The position numbers and the translations under genes were made by a program. The notes beneath the pieces were generated by a model, which saw nothing but the letters and a program-made list of their open reading frames with translations, did not search any database and was not told the DNA's origin. Positions 1-5,022 of a stretch of DNA of 5,022 nucleotides are shown here, in pieces (within the stretch, counting starts at the first letter, position 1; each line of letters begins with the position of its first letter). Source of the DNA: an uncultured Eubacteriaceae bacterium (GTDB lineage Bacteria; Bacillota; Clostridia; Eubacteriales; Eubacteriaceae); the NCBI GenBank assembly GCA_947630385.1, contig CANRHG010000140.1:1-5022 (forward strand), in the 5' to 3' direction.

Positions 1-435
1 GTAGAAGAAGGAAAATTTGCCGATTTGGTTTTATGGCGGCCCGAATTTTTCGGAGCAAAGCCGGATATGATCATCAAAGGTGGTATGATCATCGAATCAA
101 AGATGGGTGACGCCAACGCTTCGATCCCAACGACCCAACCCGTCATGTACCAGCCGATGTTTGCCGCCCACGGTAAAGCGAAGAATGAGAGCTGTCTTAC
201 CTTTGTCTCAAAGGCAGCCATGGAAAACGGTATCAAGGAAAAGTATGGACTTGAAAAAACCGTTGTTCCCGTCTCGAACACCCGTAATATCGGAAAAAGT
301 CAAATGAAGTTGAACGAGAAAACTCCGGAGATCGACGTCGATTCGGAAACCTATGAAGTCAAAGTTGACGGAGAGCCGATCAGTTCAGAACCGGCAGAAG
401 TATTACCGCTTGCTCAACTTTACAGTTTGTTCTAA
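1..435 (+). CDS. ureC: Urease catalytic (alpha) subunit UreC, C-terminal 144 residues; 5' end beyond window
   Basis: This is the C-terminal part of the subunit that carries the nickel centre of urease, which hydrolyses urea to ammonia and carbamate in the cytoplasm. The frame is open from base 1, so the gene is cut by the window edge and not by mutation. Visible family hallmarks are GKFADLVLW near the start, KPDMIIKGG, the MGDANASIPTTQP stretch, the FAAHGKA segment and the ending LAQLYSLF. Full-length subunits are about 570 residues, so roughly the last quarter is here. The nickel ligands, the carbamylated lysine and the flap histidine and cysteine lie upstream and cannot be inspected. The wording is closest to Helicobacter UreB, the name used there for this subunit. 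The stop is followed after 9 bases by ureI. The in-frame ATG at 25 is internal, not the start. Confidence 0.97.
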   Translation, partial: VEEGKFADLVLWRPEFFGAKPDMIIKGGMIIESKMGDANASIPTTQPVMYQPMFAAHGKAKNESCLTFVSKAAMENGIKEKYGLEKTVVPVSNTRNIGKSQMKLNEKTPEIDVDSETYEVKVDGEPISSEPAEVLPLAQLYSLF

Positions 436-444
436 GGGTGGATT

Positions 445-954
445 ATGCTTGGTGTATGTTTGCTTTTTGTCGGTATCGTCCTGATTAACAACGGAATTTG
501 TAATCTTTATAAAATCGATGGAAAATCCGCTGCGGTCATGAACATTTTAACCGGAGGACTTTCCCTTTATATCAACTTTTTAAACCTTTACCTCGGAAAT
601 TTCTATGCTGCCGGAACGGGCCTTCTGTTTTGCTTCACTTATCTATTTGTTGCCATGATGGATATCTGGGGCTTAAATCCGATTCCTTTTGCCTATTTTT
701 CTACCTTTGTTGCCATTAACGCCATCGCCTTTGGTTTTGTCGAAGGTATCTTTGGAAGCGATCTGCTCGGTCTTGTTCCTGATTGGCGATGGGCTGCTAT
801 ATGGTGGCTCTGGGCCATACTTTGGGGAAGTTCATTTTTCACCGATATTCTGGGGATGAAGCAACTTGCAAAGTACGTTCCATGGCTTCAGATCTTTGAA
901 GGTATTGTAACCGCCTGGATTCCGGGCCTGCTTTTAATACTTGAATTGTGGTAA
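445..954 (+). CDS. ureI: UreI urea channel (AmiS/UreI family), 169 residues, histidine-free
   Basis: This is an inner-membrane channel that lets urea into the cytoplasm to feed urease. The start is the ATG at 445, preceded by an AAGGGTGG-type ribosome binding site that overlaps the ureC stop. The N-terminus MLGVCLLFVGIVLINNGIC aligns directly with H. pylori UreI. Six hydrophobic segments fit at about residues 2-21, 29-50, 54-72, 80-103, 116-133 and 145-168. A tryptophan-rich fifth segment (W118-region to W127) and the FEGIVTAWIP motif (Glu152) match pore-lining regions of the H. pylori channel. The protein is about 25 residues shorter than H. pylori UreI (195). Most of the shortfall lies in the first external loop, between segments 2 and 3. 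There is no histidine anywhere, whereas acid gating in H. pylori depends on external histidines. An always-open channel like that of Streptococcus salivarius is therefore inferred. AmiS amide channels are the other branch of the family, but the urease operon favours UreI. Confidence 0.95.
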   Translation: MLGVCLLFVGIVLINNGICNLYKIDGKSAAVMNILTGGLSLYINFLNLYLGNFYAAGTGLLFCFTYLFVAMMDIWGLNPIPFAYFSTFVAINAIAFGFVEGIFGSDLLGLVPDWRWAAIWWLWAILWGSSFFTDILGMKQLAKYVPWLQIFEGIVTAWIPGLLLILELW

Positions 955-956
955 TT

Positions 957-1436
957 ATGACGTACACTGAAATAATCGGAAATCTCAAAGATATTGATCC
1001 AGAAAACCGTACGGTCGATTCTGTTTCAATAGATTGGTTTGAAGCGTTCAATAAAATTCACCGTAAGGTCTCCCAACAGGGGGAGGATATCAAGATCCGT
1101 TTGGGAGAAGACGTACTAGTCAAAGGTATCCGTGATGGTGATATTTTATCGATTAACGACAGTCAGATCCTTATTGTTAAAATTCTACCTGCTAAAGCCA
1201 TCCTTGCAAGAGTCGCAGAAAATCATCTAAAGTCCATTGCAAAACTTTGTTATGAGGTAGGGAATACCCATACGTCTATGTTCTACGGAGATACGCCTTA
1301 TGAATACCTCATCCCTTATTCAAAAGCTCTAGCGGATAAACTTACTGGAATTCACGGCGTTACTTTGGAGAAGGTCGAGACCGTCTTTGACTTTGACCGT
1401 GCGCTCTCAAATTCAATCAACGACCACCATCATTGA
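957..1436 (+). CDS. ureE: Urease accessory protein UreE, nickel metallochaperone, 159 residues
   Basis: UreE is a cytoplasmic dimer that binds nickel and passes it to UreG for urease activation. The ATG at 957 is chosen because MTYTEIIGNL then lines up residue for residue with the H. pylori UreE N-terminus. A GTG at 948, inside the end of ureI, is the alternative and adds three residues. Neither start has a clear Shine-Dalgarno, so translation is probably coupled to ureI, whose stop is two bases upstream. The N-terminal half (about 1-78) is the peptide-binding-like domain, with QGEDIKIRLG and GDIL. The C-terminal half carries the metal-site motif CYEVGNTHTSMFYG, in which His105 corresponds to the conserved nickel-binding His102 of H. 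pylori UreE. The protein ends in DHHH (156-159), a very short histidine tail and not the long histidine-rich tail of Klebsiella UreE. The ureF start overlaps the stop codon. Confidence 0.95.
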   Translation: MTYTEIIGNLKDIDPENRTVDSVSIDWFEAFNKIHRKVSQQGEDIKIRLGEDVLVKGIRDGDILSINDSQILIVKILPAKAILARVAENHLKSIAKLCYEVGNTHTSMFYGDTPYEYLIPYSKALADKLTGIHGVTLEKVETVFDFDRALSNSINDHHH

Positions 1437-2131
1437 TGGACAAACGAGAAAGAAAGTTTCTTCTGCTCCAAATAAACGACTCGACTTTTCCAATCGGTGC
1501 ATATTCTCATTCTTACGGACTAGAGACCTATATTCAAAAAGAACTGGTGGATTCTCCGGAAAGCGCTTATGAATATATAAAAAACAAGATAGCGTATTCG
1601 CTTTCTTCCACCGAACTTTTATCAGCCCGCATAGCGTATGAACTAGCACTGGAAGGAAAAACCGAAAAGCTTAAAGAACTCGAAGAAATTCTTCGGGCTA
1701 GTCGGGTTCCAAAAGAGATTCGGGAGGCCGGCGATAAACTGGGTTCGCGGTTTATCAAAACGGTCTCTTCTTTTGATTTGGACTATGAAAATCCTGTTTT
1801 TACTGAGTTTATTAAACAGCGAAAAAATGAGCCTGTTTTTTATCCGGTAGCTTATGGCGTCTTCTGTTCTTCGGTCGGAATAGGAATAAGAGAGGCTTTG
1901 GAGAATTATTTATACGCTCAAACCTCTTCTATGGTGACCAATTCCGTTAAGTCCATCCCACTCAGCCAGACGGACGGCCAGAAGATTCTTATCAGATTAA
2001 TAGGTGAATTCGATTCGGTTATTGACGAAGTAATAAAGCTGAGCGAAGAGGATCTATGCCGAACCACTCCGGGTTTTGATTTACGCTCTATGGAACATGA
2101 GAAACTGTATTCAAGAATATACATGAGTTAA
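1436..2131 (+). CDS. ureF: Urease accessory protein UreF, 231 residues
   Basis: UreF is the all-helical accessory protein that bridges UreH/UreD and UreG in the urease activation complex and helps gate nickel transfer into the apoenzyme. The ATG at 1436 shares its A with the last base of the ureE stop (TGATG), which indicates translational coupling. A TTG three bases upstream is in frame but less likely. Recognisable segments are LLLQINDSTFPIGAYSHSYGLE (9-30), KLGSRFIKT (101-109), the stretch around YGVFCSSVGI (140-149), YLYAQTSSMVTNSVKSIPLSQTDGQK (158-183) and the ending LYSRIYMS. All of these correspond closely to H. pylori UreF. The ending inserts into UreH in the known Helicobacter complex. 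The protein is about 20 residues shorter than the H. pylori protein (254) because it lacks that protein's extended N-terminus. Confidence 0.95.
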   Translation: MDKRERKFLLLQINDSTFPIGAYSHSYGLETYIQKELVDSPESAYEYIKNKIAYSLSSTELLSARIAYELALEGKTEKLKELEEILRASRVPKEIREAGDKLGSRFIKTVSSFDLDYENPVFTEFIKQRKNEPVFYPVAYGVFCSSVGIGIREALENYLYAQTSSMVTNSVKSIPLSQTDGQKILIRLIGEFDSVIDEVIKLSEEDLCRTTPGFDLRSMEHEKLYSRIYMS

Positions 2132-2133
2132 GA

Positions 2134-2739
2134 ATGGAAACTGTAAAAATTGGCGTTGCCGGGCCGGTTGGGTCCGGCAAAACTGCCCTAATAGAAAATT
2201 TAACCCGAAAACTTTCTAAAGATTACAATATCGGTGTAATTACAAACGACATTTATACCAAGGAGGATGCGGAGTTTTTAGCTAAGAACTCGGTTCTTCC
2301 TCTCGACCACATCATTGGCGTAGAGACCGGTGGCTGTCCCCACACGGCCATTAGAGAAGACGCTTCGATGAATTTAGAAGCGATCGACGAAATCATACAG
2401 ATTGATCCGGACATCGAACTTCTCTTTATTGAAAGTGGGGGTGATAATCTTTCGGCTACTTTTAGTCCCGAACTCGTGGATAAGACGATCTTTGTCATTG
2501 ATGTAGCCGAAGGAGACAAAATTCCCAGAAAAGGCGGACCGGGAATTACCCGTTCCGATCTATTGGTCATCAATAAGATCGATCTGGCACCTTTTGTCGG
2601 CGCTGATCTTTCTGTGATGGACAGGGATTCAAAAAAGATGCGGGGTGAACGGCCCTTTATCTTTACCGACATCCGCAACGATAAAAATACGGCTGACGTC
2701 GTAAGTTGGATCAAACGGGACGTACTTCTAGAAGATTAG
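2134..2739 (+). CDS. ureG: Urease accessory GTPase UreG, 201 residues
   Basis: UreG is a SIMIBI-class GTPase that carries nickel from UreE to the UreF-UreH-apourease complex and releases it on GTP hydrolysis. The start is the ATG at 2134, two bases after the ureF stop. Length matches the family (about 200 residues). All functional motifs are present: the P-loop GPVGSGKT at 10-17, the metal-binding Cys-Pro-His at 68-70 within VETGGCPHTAIREDAS, ESGGDN at 100-105 (the Walker B/switch region), and the guanine-specificity motif NKID at 147-150. No key residue is missing, so the protein should be active. The related HypB protein of hydrogenase maturation is excluded by the CPH context, the length and the urease gene neighbourhood. 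Confidence 0.98.
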   Translation: METVKIGVAGPVGSGKTALIENLTRKLSKDYNIGVITNDIYTKEDAEFLAKNSVLPLDHIIGVETGGCPHTAIREDASMNLEAIDEIIQIDPDIELLFIESGGDNLSATFSPELVDKTIFVIDVAEGDKIPRKGGPGITRSDLLVINKIDLAPFVGADLSVMDRDSKKMRGERPFIFTDIRNDKNTADVVSWIKRDVLLED

Positions 2740-2741
2740 TC

Positions 2742-3527
2742 ATGAGCCTATACGGGAAAGATTCAGAGCTTACTATTAAGACAGGTTTTAAGGACGATAA
2801 GACAATTATTACAGACCTTGCTTTTACGGCTCCGTTCAAGATTCTACCGCCCTTTTATGAAAACGGGGTCATGGATATAACGGTTTTGTCGGTTTCGGCA
2901 GGTTTAATGGACGGAGACAGGCAAAGGATAAATCTAAACATTGGTACGGATTCTCGAGTTTTTATAACCTCTCAGGCCTATGAAAAAATCCACAAAATGA
3001 AAGACGGAAAAGCTAAGAGAGAGACGTATATAAAGATGGATCCTAAGTCCACTTTCGTCTATCAACCTCTTCCTACCATCCCCTTTGCCGGATCGCGCTT
3101 TGAAAATAAAACATTTGTAAATCTTACCGATTCTTCTTGTAAGTTTGCCTACAGTGAAATTCTAACCTGCGGCCGTTTACATTATGGCGAACGGTTTAAG
3201 TATGATTTTTTTAAAAACTATACCGCGATAAAGCGGGAAGGAAAACTTATTTTTCGTGATAATACCGTTTTTGACCCCAAAACAATGCCGTTGGAAAGAT
3301 TTGGCTTTTTCGAAGGTTATACGCACCTAGGAAATCTAATTATCTGTGGTTTAAACGAACCAAAAAAATGGATCGAACTTTTCCGGAATATCGCTGAAGA
3401 AAATCAACTTGAATCTGGAGTAACACAGACAGATAATGACCTTATCGTCGTTAAAACCTTTCATAACAATAGCGAAAGTATTTTAAACGGCTTTAACGAA
3501 ATGATCTACGCTGCCGGTTTAATCTAA
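2742..3527 (+). CDS. ureH: Urease accessory protein UreH (UreD), 261 residues
   Basis: UreH, called UreD outside Helicobacter, is the accessory protein that docks on apourease and recruits UreF and UreG. Its interior tunnel is thought to guide nickel to the active site. The ATG at 2742, two bases after the ureG stop, gives MSLYGKDSELTIKTGF, which aligns with the H. pylori UreH N-terminus. An in-frame ATG at 2706 lies inside ureG and would add 12 residues unlike the family, so it is rejected. Visible family segments are PFKILPPF (31-38), SAGLMDGDR (52-60), ITSQAYEKIH (75-84), the QPLPTIPFAGSRF region (108-120), SEILTCGR (138-145), DNTVFDPKT (173-181) and FEGYTHLGNL (190-199). Length is normal for the family. 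The Shine-Dalgarno is weak (AGAAG about 9 bases upstream), so coupling to ureG is likely. Confidence 0.95.
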   Translation: MSLYGKDSELTIKTGFKDDKTIITDLAFTAPFKILPPFYENGVMDITVLSVSAGLMDGDRQRINLNIGTDSRVFITSQAYEKIHKMKDGKAKRETYIKMDPKSTFVYQPLPTIPFAGSRFENKTFVNLTDSSCKFAYSEILTCGRLHYGERFKYDFFKNYTAIKREGKLIFRDNTVFDPKTMPLERFGFFEGYTHLGNLIICGLNEPKKWIELFRNIAEENQLESGVTQTDNDLIVVKTFHNNSESILNGFNEMIYAAGLI

Positions 3528-3541
3528 TTTAGGAAAAATTT

Positions 3542-4078
3542 ATGAATTTAAGATCTGTAATTGGTACTTCATTGTTTATAGCACTGGGACTTGTTCTTCC
3601 TACGATTTTTCATCTGATCAGTTCAGGTAATATTCTGCTTCCAATGCACATCCCAGTCATTCTCTGCGGTTTCTGCTTTGGATCTATATACGGACTTATA
3701 TGTGGGATTTTAACACCACTGATTTCATCGGTTTTTTCAGGAATGCCCGTACTTTTCCCAACGGGGATTTTTATGATGGTGGAACTAGGATGTTACGGTT
3801 TCTTTTCTGGTCTGTTTTATCAAAAATATCATCTGAACGTATATATCGCTTTGATTCTTTCAATGCTTACCGGAAGAGCCGTCAATGCTTTGGTAAGCTA
3901 TATTTTTTATCCTATTTTTGGGCTGGAATTTTCCTTTGGGACTTTTTTGACGGCAAGTTTCGTTACAGCTTTACCCGGTATTGTCATTCAAATACTGATA
4001 ATTCCGGTAATTGTCGCTATATTAAAGCAGGCGAAAATAATTAATTCTACCCAAACCGAAAAGATAAAAAAAGTTTAA
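3542..4078 (+). CDS. ECF transporter S component (substrate-binding membrane subunit), substrate unknown, 178 residues
   Basis: This is a small integral membrane protein with about six hydrophobic segments (roughly 5-26, 37-57, 60-75, 78-93, 100-125 and 134-162) and a basic C-terminal tail. The pattern LFIALGLVLPTIFH, then LLPMHIPVILCGFCFGSIYG (32-51), GMPVLFPT (67-74), ELGCYGFFSGL (81-91) and the TGRAVNAL/PGIVIQ segments fits S components of energy-coupling-factor importers. Such proteins bind a vitamin or metal and share a separate ATPase plus T-subunit module, which is not in this window. The ATG at 3542 has a good ribosome binding site (AGGA at 3531-3534, 7-base spacing). The gene follows ureH by 14 bases and is probably in the same transcript. 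That makes a urease-related cargo such as nickel tempting, but it is not the NikM/CbiM type, whose MHIxDG motif sits at the extreme N-terminus. The substrate is left open. Confidence 0.8.
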   Translation: MNLRSVIGTSLFIALGLVLPTIFHLISSGNILLPMHIPVILCGFCFGSIYGLICGILTPLISSVFSGMPVLFPTGIFMMVELGCYGFFSGLFYQKYHLNVYIALILSMLTGRAVNALVSYIFYPIFGLEFSFGTFLTASFVTALPGIVIQILIIPVIVAILKQAKIINSTQTEKIKKV

Positions 4079-4177
4079 TTTAAAACTGACCGGAAATATT
4101 GGTTGTGACAATAAATATATTAACGTTGAAAAACGAAAATTATTTTTGATTTAAAATTTGAGTTTCAAAAAGATAGT

Positions 4178-4251
4178 AAAGAGTGCGTTGGATTTATTGC
4201 TCCGCAATTTGCTAATAATGGATATGGTTAAATTTTTCCAGCGCACTCTTT
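4178..4251. repeat. Imperfect inverted repeat with internal palindrome; possible bidirectional terminator or mini-element
   Basis: The left arm AAAGAGTGCGTTGG (4178-4191) is complementary to the right arm CCAGCGCACTCTTT (4238-4251), with one G-T wobble in 14 positions. The pairing can continue inward with ATTTA (4192-4196) against TAAAT (4229-4233) across a 4-base bulge. The loop contains a smaller palindrome, ATTGC-TCC-GCAAT (4196-4208). The element lies between two converging genes, so it may end transcription from both sides. Neither side has a perfect T-run: the + side continues TCAAAATATT, and the - side reaches CTTTTTG only after about eight bases. A short non-coding element with terminal inverted repeats is the alternative, but I see no target-site duplication. 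The structure is clear; its function is not. Confidence 0.7.
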
Positions 4252-4312
4252 CAAAATATTAACTACCCATCACTTGAAACGAAGTAGGTTTTCTCGCTGA
4301 AAATTTATATAT

Positions 4313-4588
4313 TTACTCGTATGTTAACCCATAATCCTTTAAAAGTTTTTCTAATTCTTCAATTTCTTTTTCGACTTCATCAATCTTTTCCTTGAGAGTT
4401 TCAATTTCGTTCAAATTGTCTACCCAATTTTGTTTTTTTTGAATTAATTCCTGACATATTAGTTCGGCTTTATCATATTTTTGAAATAGTTGATTATACA
4501 TTTGATTTAACTCATCATATTTTCGATGGGACTCTTCAAGTGCTCGGATTTTCTTGCCGTATCGTTCTTCGATATAATCTGAAAGCAT
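4313..4588 (-). CDS. Small coiled-coil protein of unknown function, 91 residues
   Basis: I do not recognise this protein. It is 91 residues, highly charged, with almost no glycine or proline and leucine/isoleucine spacing typical of a coiled coil across nearly the whole length. The strongest stretch is the last half (about 57-86), with LNEIETLKEKIDEVEKEIEELEKLL. There is no signal peptide, membrane segment, cysteine cluster or enzymatic motif; one cysteine is present (in LICQEL). The ATG at 4588 is supported by an AGAAAGGA ribosome binding site six bases upstream. The coding strand is much richer in A and T (about 25-28% GC in sampled lines) than the urease operon, which suggests a different origin. 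Its last codons are repeated in a decayed copy near 4756-4849. It converges with the transporter gene across the inverted repeat. A structural or scaffold role, or an accessory protein of a mobile element, are possibilities only. Confidence 0.75.
   Translation of the reverse strand: MLSDYIEERYGKKIRALEESHRKYDELNQMYNQLFQKYDKAELICQELIQKKQNWVDNLNEIETLKEKIDEVEKEIEELEKLLKDYGLTYE
4334..4359. repeat. Direct repeat copy A, inside the 3' end of the coiled-coil gene
   Basis: These 26 bases match copy B at 4777-4802 with a single difference (T at 4346 against C at 4789). On the - strand both encode ELEKLLKD. Similarity fades quickly on either side, so the pair looks like the conserved end of two related genes and not an independent mobile repeat. 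Confidence 0.75.
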
Positions 4589-4594
4589 AGTTTA

Positions 4595-4602
4595 TCCTTT
4601 CT
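4595..4602 (-). promoter_or_regulatory. Ribosome binding site of the coiled-coil gene
   Basis: On the - strand AGAAAGGA precedes the ATG at 4588 by six bases. It is the best-placed Shine-Dalgarno on this strand and fixes the start of the 91-residue protein. I could not identify a convincing promoter between it and the terminator upstream. Confidence 0.7.
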
Positions 4603-4655
4603 CTATTTTTTAATTTTTGTAAATCTCCTTTAAACAAAGTAAGTTGGATTTAAAA

Positions 4656-4696
4656 GAGAAGAGAAAAAGAGTTTCTCTACATCATAGAGAAACTCT
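4656..4696 (-). terminator. Factor-independent terminator, - strand
   Basis: A perfect 12-base stem, AGAGTTTCTCTA (arms 4685-4696 and 4668-4679) with a 5-base loop, is followed on the - strand by TTTTTCTCTTCTC, a pyrimidine tract dominated by T. Read in that direction it is a good intrinsic terminator, although the stem is only moderately GC-rich. Read on the + strand the stem is followed by CGGTAG, so it should not terminate there. It would stop transcripts coming from the right-edge gene and the decayed copy before they reach the coiled-coil gene, which would then need its own promoter. Confidence 0.75.
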
Positions 4697-4755
4697 CGGT
4701 AGTTTTGAATTAGTTTAAAGAATCTTTCCAGTCTAAAAAAAATTGAAACCAGATT

Positions 4756-4849
4756 TTAATCAAACTTTATATGATTATCCTTTAAAAGCTTTTCTAATTC
4801 TTTTATTCTTTTATCTCAAACTTTGAAGTTCGTAAACTCTATAATTCAT
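4756..4849 (-). pseudogene. Decayed short relative of the coiled-coil gene, frameshifted
   Basis: Starting at the ATG at 4849, the frame gives MNYRVYELQSLR and then a TAA. Skipping one base at that point (the T after AGA) restores a frame reading KRIKELEKLLKDNHIKFD up to the TAA at 4758-4756. The restored ending matches the end of the coiled-coil protein (EELEKLLKDYGLTYE), and the DNA under it is 25/26 identical. The ATG follows the stop of the right-edge gene by three bases, which suggests the two were once translated together. The piece is about 30 codons against 91 for the intact relative, so most of the gene is missing and a frameshift breaks the rest. A short natural gene with a sequencing error is the alternative. 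Confidence 0.5.
4777..4802. repeat. Direct repeat copy B, inside the decayed coiled-coil relative
   Basis: This is the partner of copy A at 4334-4359, in the same orientation and about 440 bases away. Recombination between the two copies would remove the terminator and the body of the coiled-coil gene, so the pair is a possible deletion hotspot. That consequence is inference. Confidence 0.75.
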
Positions 4850-4852
4850 TTA

Positions 4853-5022
4853 CTAAGCTGCGATCATCAAATCTTTTCTTTGTTCAGAGACCGTGAGAGT
4901 TCCTTTGATTCTTTCGAGAAGTTTTAACTTCTTATAATTAACTCCATCTTTTACGAACGAGCCGTCGGGAAGTCCGACTTTGAAATAACCGCTCTTTCGC
5001 CTGGCCGTAACAAAGACTTCTT
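4853..5022 (-). CDS. Unrecognised protein, C-terminal 55 residues; 5' end beyond window
   Basis: The - strand frame is open from the right edge to a TAG at 4855-4853, giving 55 residues that begin EVFVTARRKSGYFKVGLPDG and end in SEQRKDLMIAA. The fragment is basic and has a beta-hairpin-like pattern (GYFKVGLPDGSFVKDGVNYKKLKLL) before a charged helix. Base composition (near 40% GC in its line) is like the urease operon and unlike the AT-rich stretch beside it. I do not recognise the family. A basic beta-rich ending would suit a DNA-binding or transposase-like protein, but nothing here proves it. No catalytic motif is visible. The decayed coiled-coil copy starts three bases after its stop, and the terminator at 4656-4696 would end its transcript. 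Confidence 0.5.
   Translation of the reverse strand, partial: EVFVTARRKSGYFKVGLPDGSFVKDGVNYKKLKLLERIKGTLTVSEQRKDLMIAA

Noticed and set aside
839..1051. Open frame on the - strand over the ureI/ureE junction
   Set aside because: It is antisense to two well-supported genes, has no family resemblance and no ribosome binding site worth noting. It is a shadow frame.
2253..2714. 153-codon open frame on the - strand inside ureG
   Set aside because: It lies wholly antisense to ureG, whose motifs are intact. The serine-rich, low-information translation is typical of a reverse-strand shadow.
2706..2741. Upstream ATG extending ureH by 12 codons
   Set aside because: The extension lies inside ureG and does not match the UreH N-terminus, whereas the ATG at 2742 aligns well.
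3641..3655. PMHIP motif taken as a NikM/CbiM nickel or cobalt site
   Set aside because: In NikM/CbiM the motif is at the protein N-terminus, where the free amino group helps bind the metal. Here it is internal at residues 34-38, so the motif alone does not support a nickel assignment.
3700..4044. 114-codon + strand frame inside the transporter gene
   Set aside because: It overlaps the transporter reading frame completely, lacks a ribosome binding site, and its translation shows no hydrophobic or domain pattern.
4079..4312. Possible RNA gene or tRNA between the convergent genes
   Set aside because: No cloverleaf, conserved T-loop or other known RNA signature is visible; the only structure is the inverted repeat already listed.
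4334..4802. Two similar segments considered as a CRISPR-like array
   Set aside because: There are only two copies, far apart, both inside coding or formerly coding sequence, with no regular spacers.

Overview
The window holds the distal part of a urease operon on the + strand (1-4078), followed by an AT-rich stretch with a small unrecognised coiled-coil gene and gene remnants on the - strand (4079-5022). The layout is the end of ureC (catalytic subunit, cut by the left edge), then ureI (urea channel), ureE, ureF, ureG and ureH/ureD (nickel-delivery accessory proteins), and then a gene for the substrate-binding membrane subunit of an ECF-type vitamin or metal transporter. The genes are packed tightly: 9 bases between ureC and ureI, 2 between ureI and ureE, a one-base overlap between ureE and ureF, 2 bases from ureF to ureG, 2 from ureG to ureH, and 14 to the transporter gene. 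One polycistronic transcript with coupled translation is the natural reading. Its promoter must lie left of the window.

The gene order C-I-E-F-G-H matches the Helicobacter ureAB-IEFGH operon. UreC, UreI, UreE, UreF and UreH also read most like the Helicobacter (Campylobacterota) lineage, judged from remembered sequences and not from a search. Two things do not fit a typical Helicobacter. Base composition is moderate, near 40-45% GC in sampled lines of the operon, with free use of CGG and CCG codons. The operon also ends in an ECF S-component gene. The host could be another Campylobacterota member, or an unrelated bacterium (for example a spirochaete or a low-GC Gram-positive) that acquired a Helicobacter-like operon. 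The sequence alone does not decide this.

Together the urease genes form a pathway. UreI lets urea through the cytoplasmic membrane. The UreC-containing apoenzyme is activated by a UreF-UreH-UreG complex, which receives nickel from UreE and uses GTP hydrolysis by UreG to load it. The mature enzyme makes ammonia and carbon dioxide in the cytoplasm. This UreI has no histidine at all and short external loops, so it is probably not acid-gated like the H. pylori channel.

Right of the operon, a 74-base imperfect inverted repeat (4178-4251) lies between the convergent transporter gene and the coiled-coil gene (4588 to 4313). A hairpin with a T-rich tail (4696 to 4656) is a good factor-independent terminator for - strand transcription arriving from the right edge. 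That right-edge region holds the last 55 codons of an unrecognised protein, followed directly by a short frameshifted remnant. The end of this remnant repeats the end of the coiled-coil gene (25 of 26 bases), which points to duplication and decay of a small gene family. I found no convincing new system. The points most worth checking are the histidine-free UreI, the transporter subunit at the operon end, and the repeat and remnant region.
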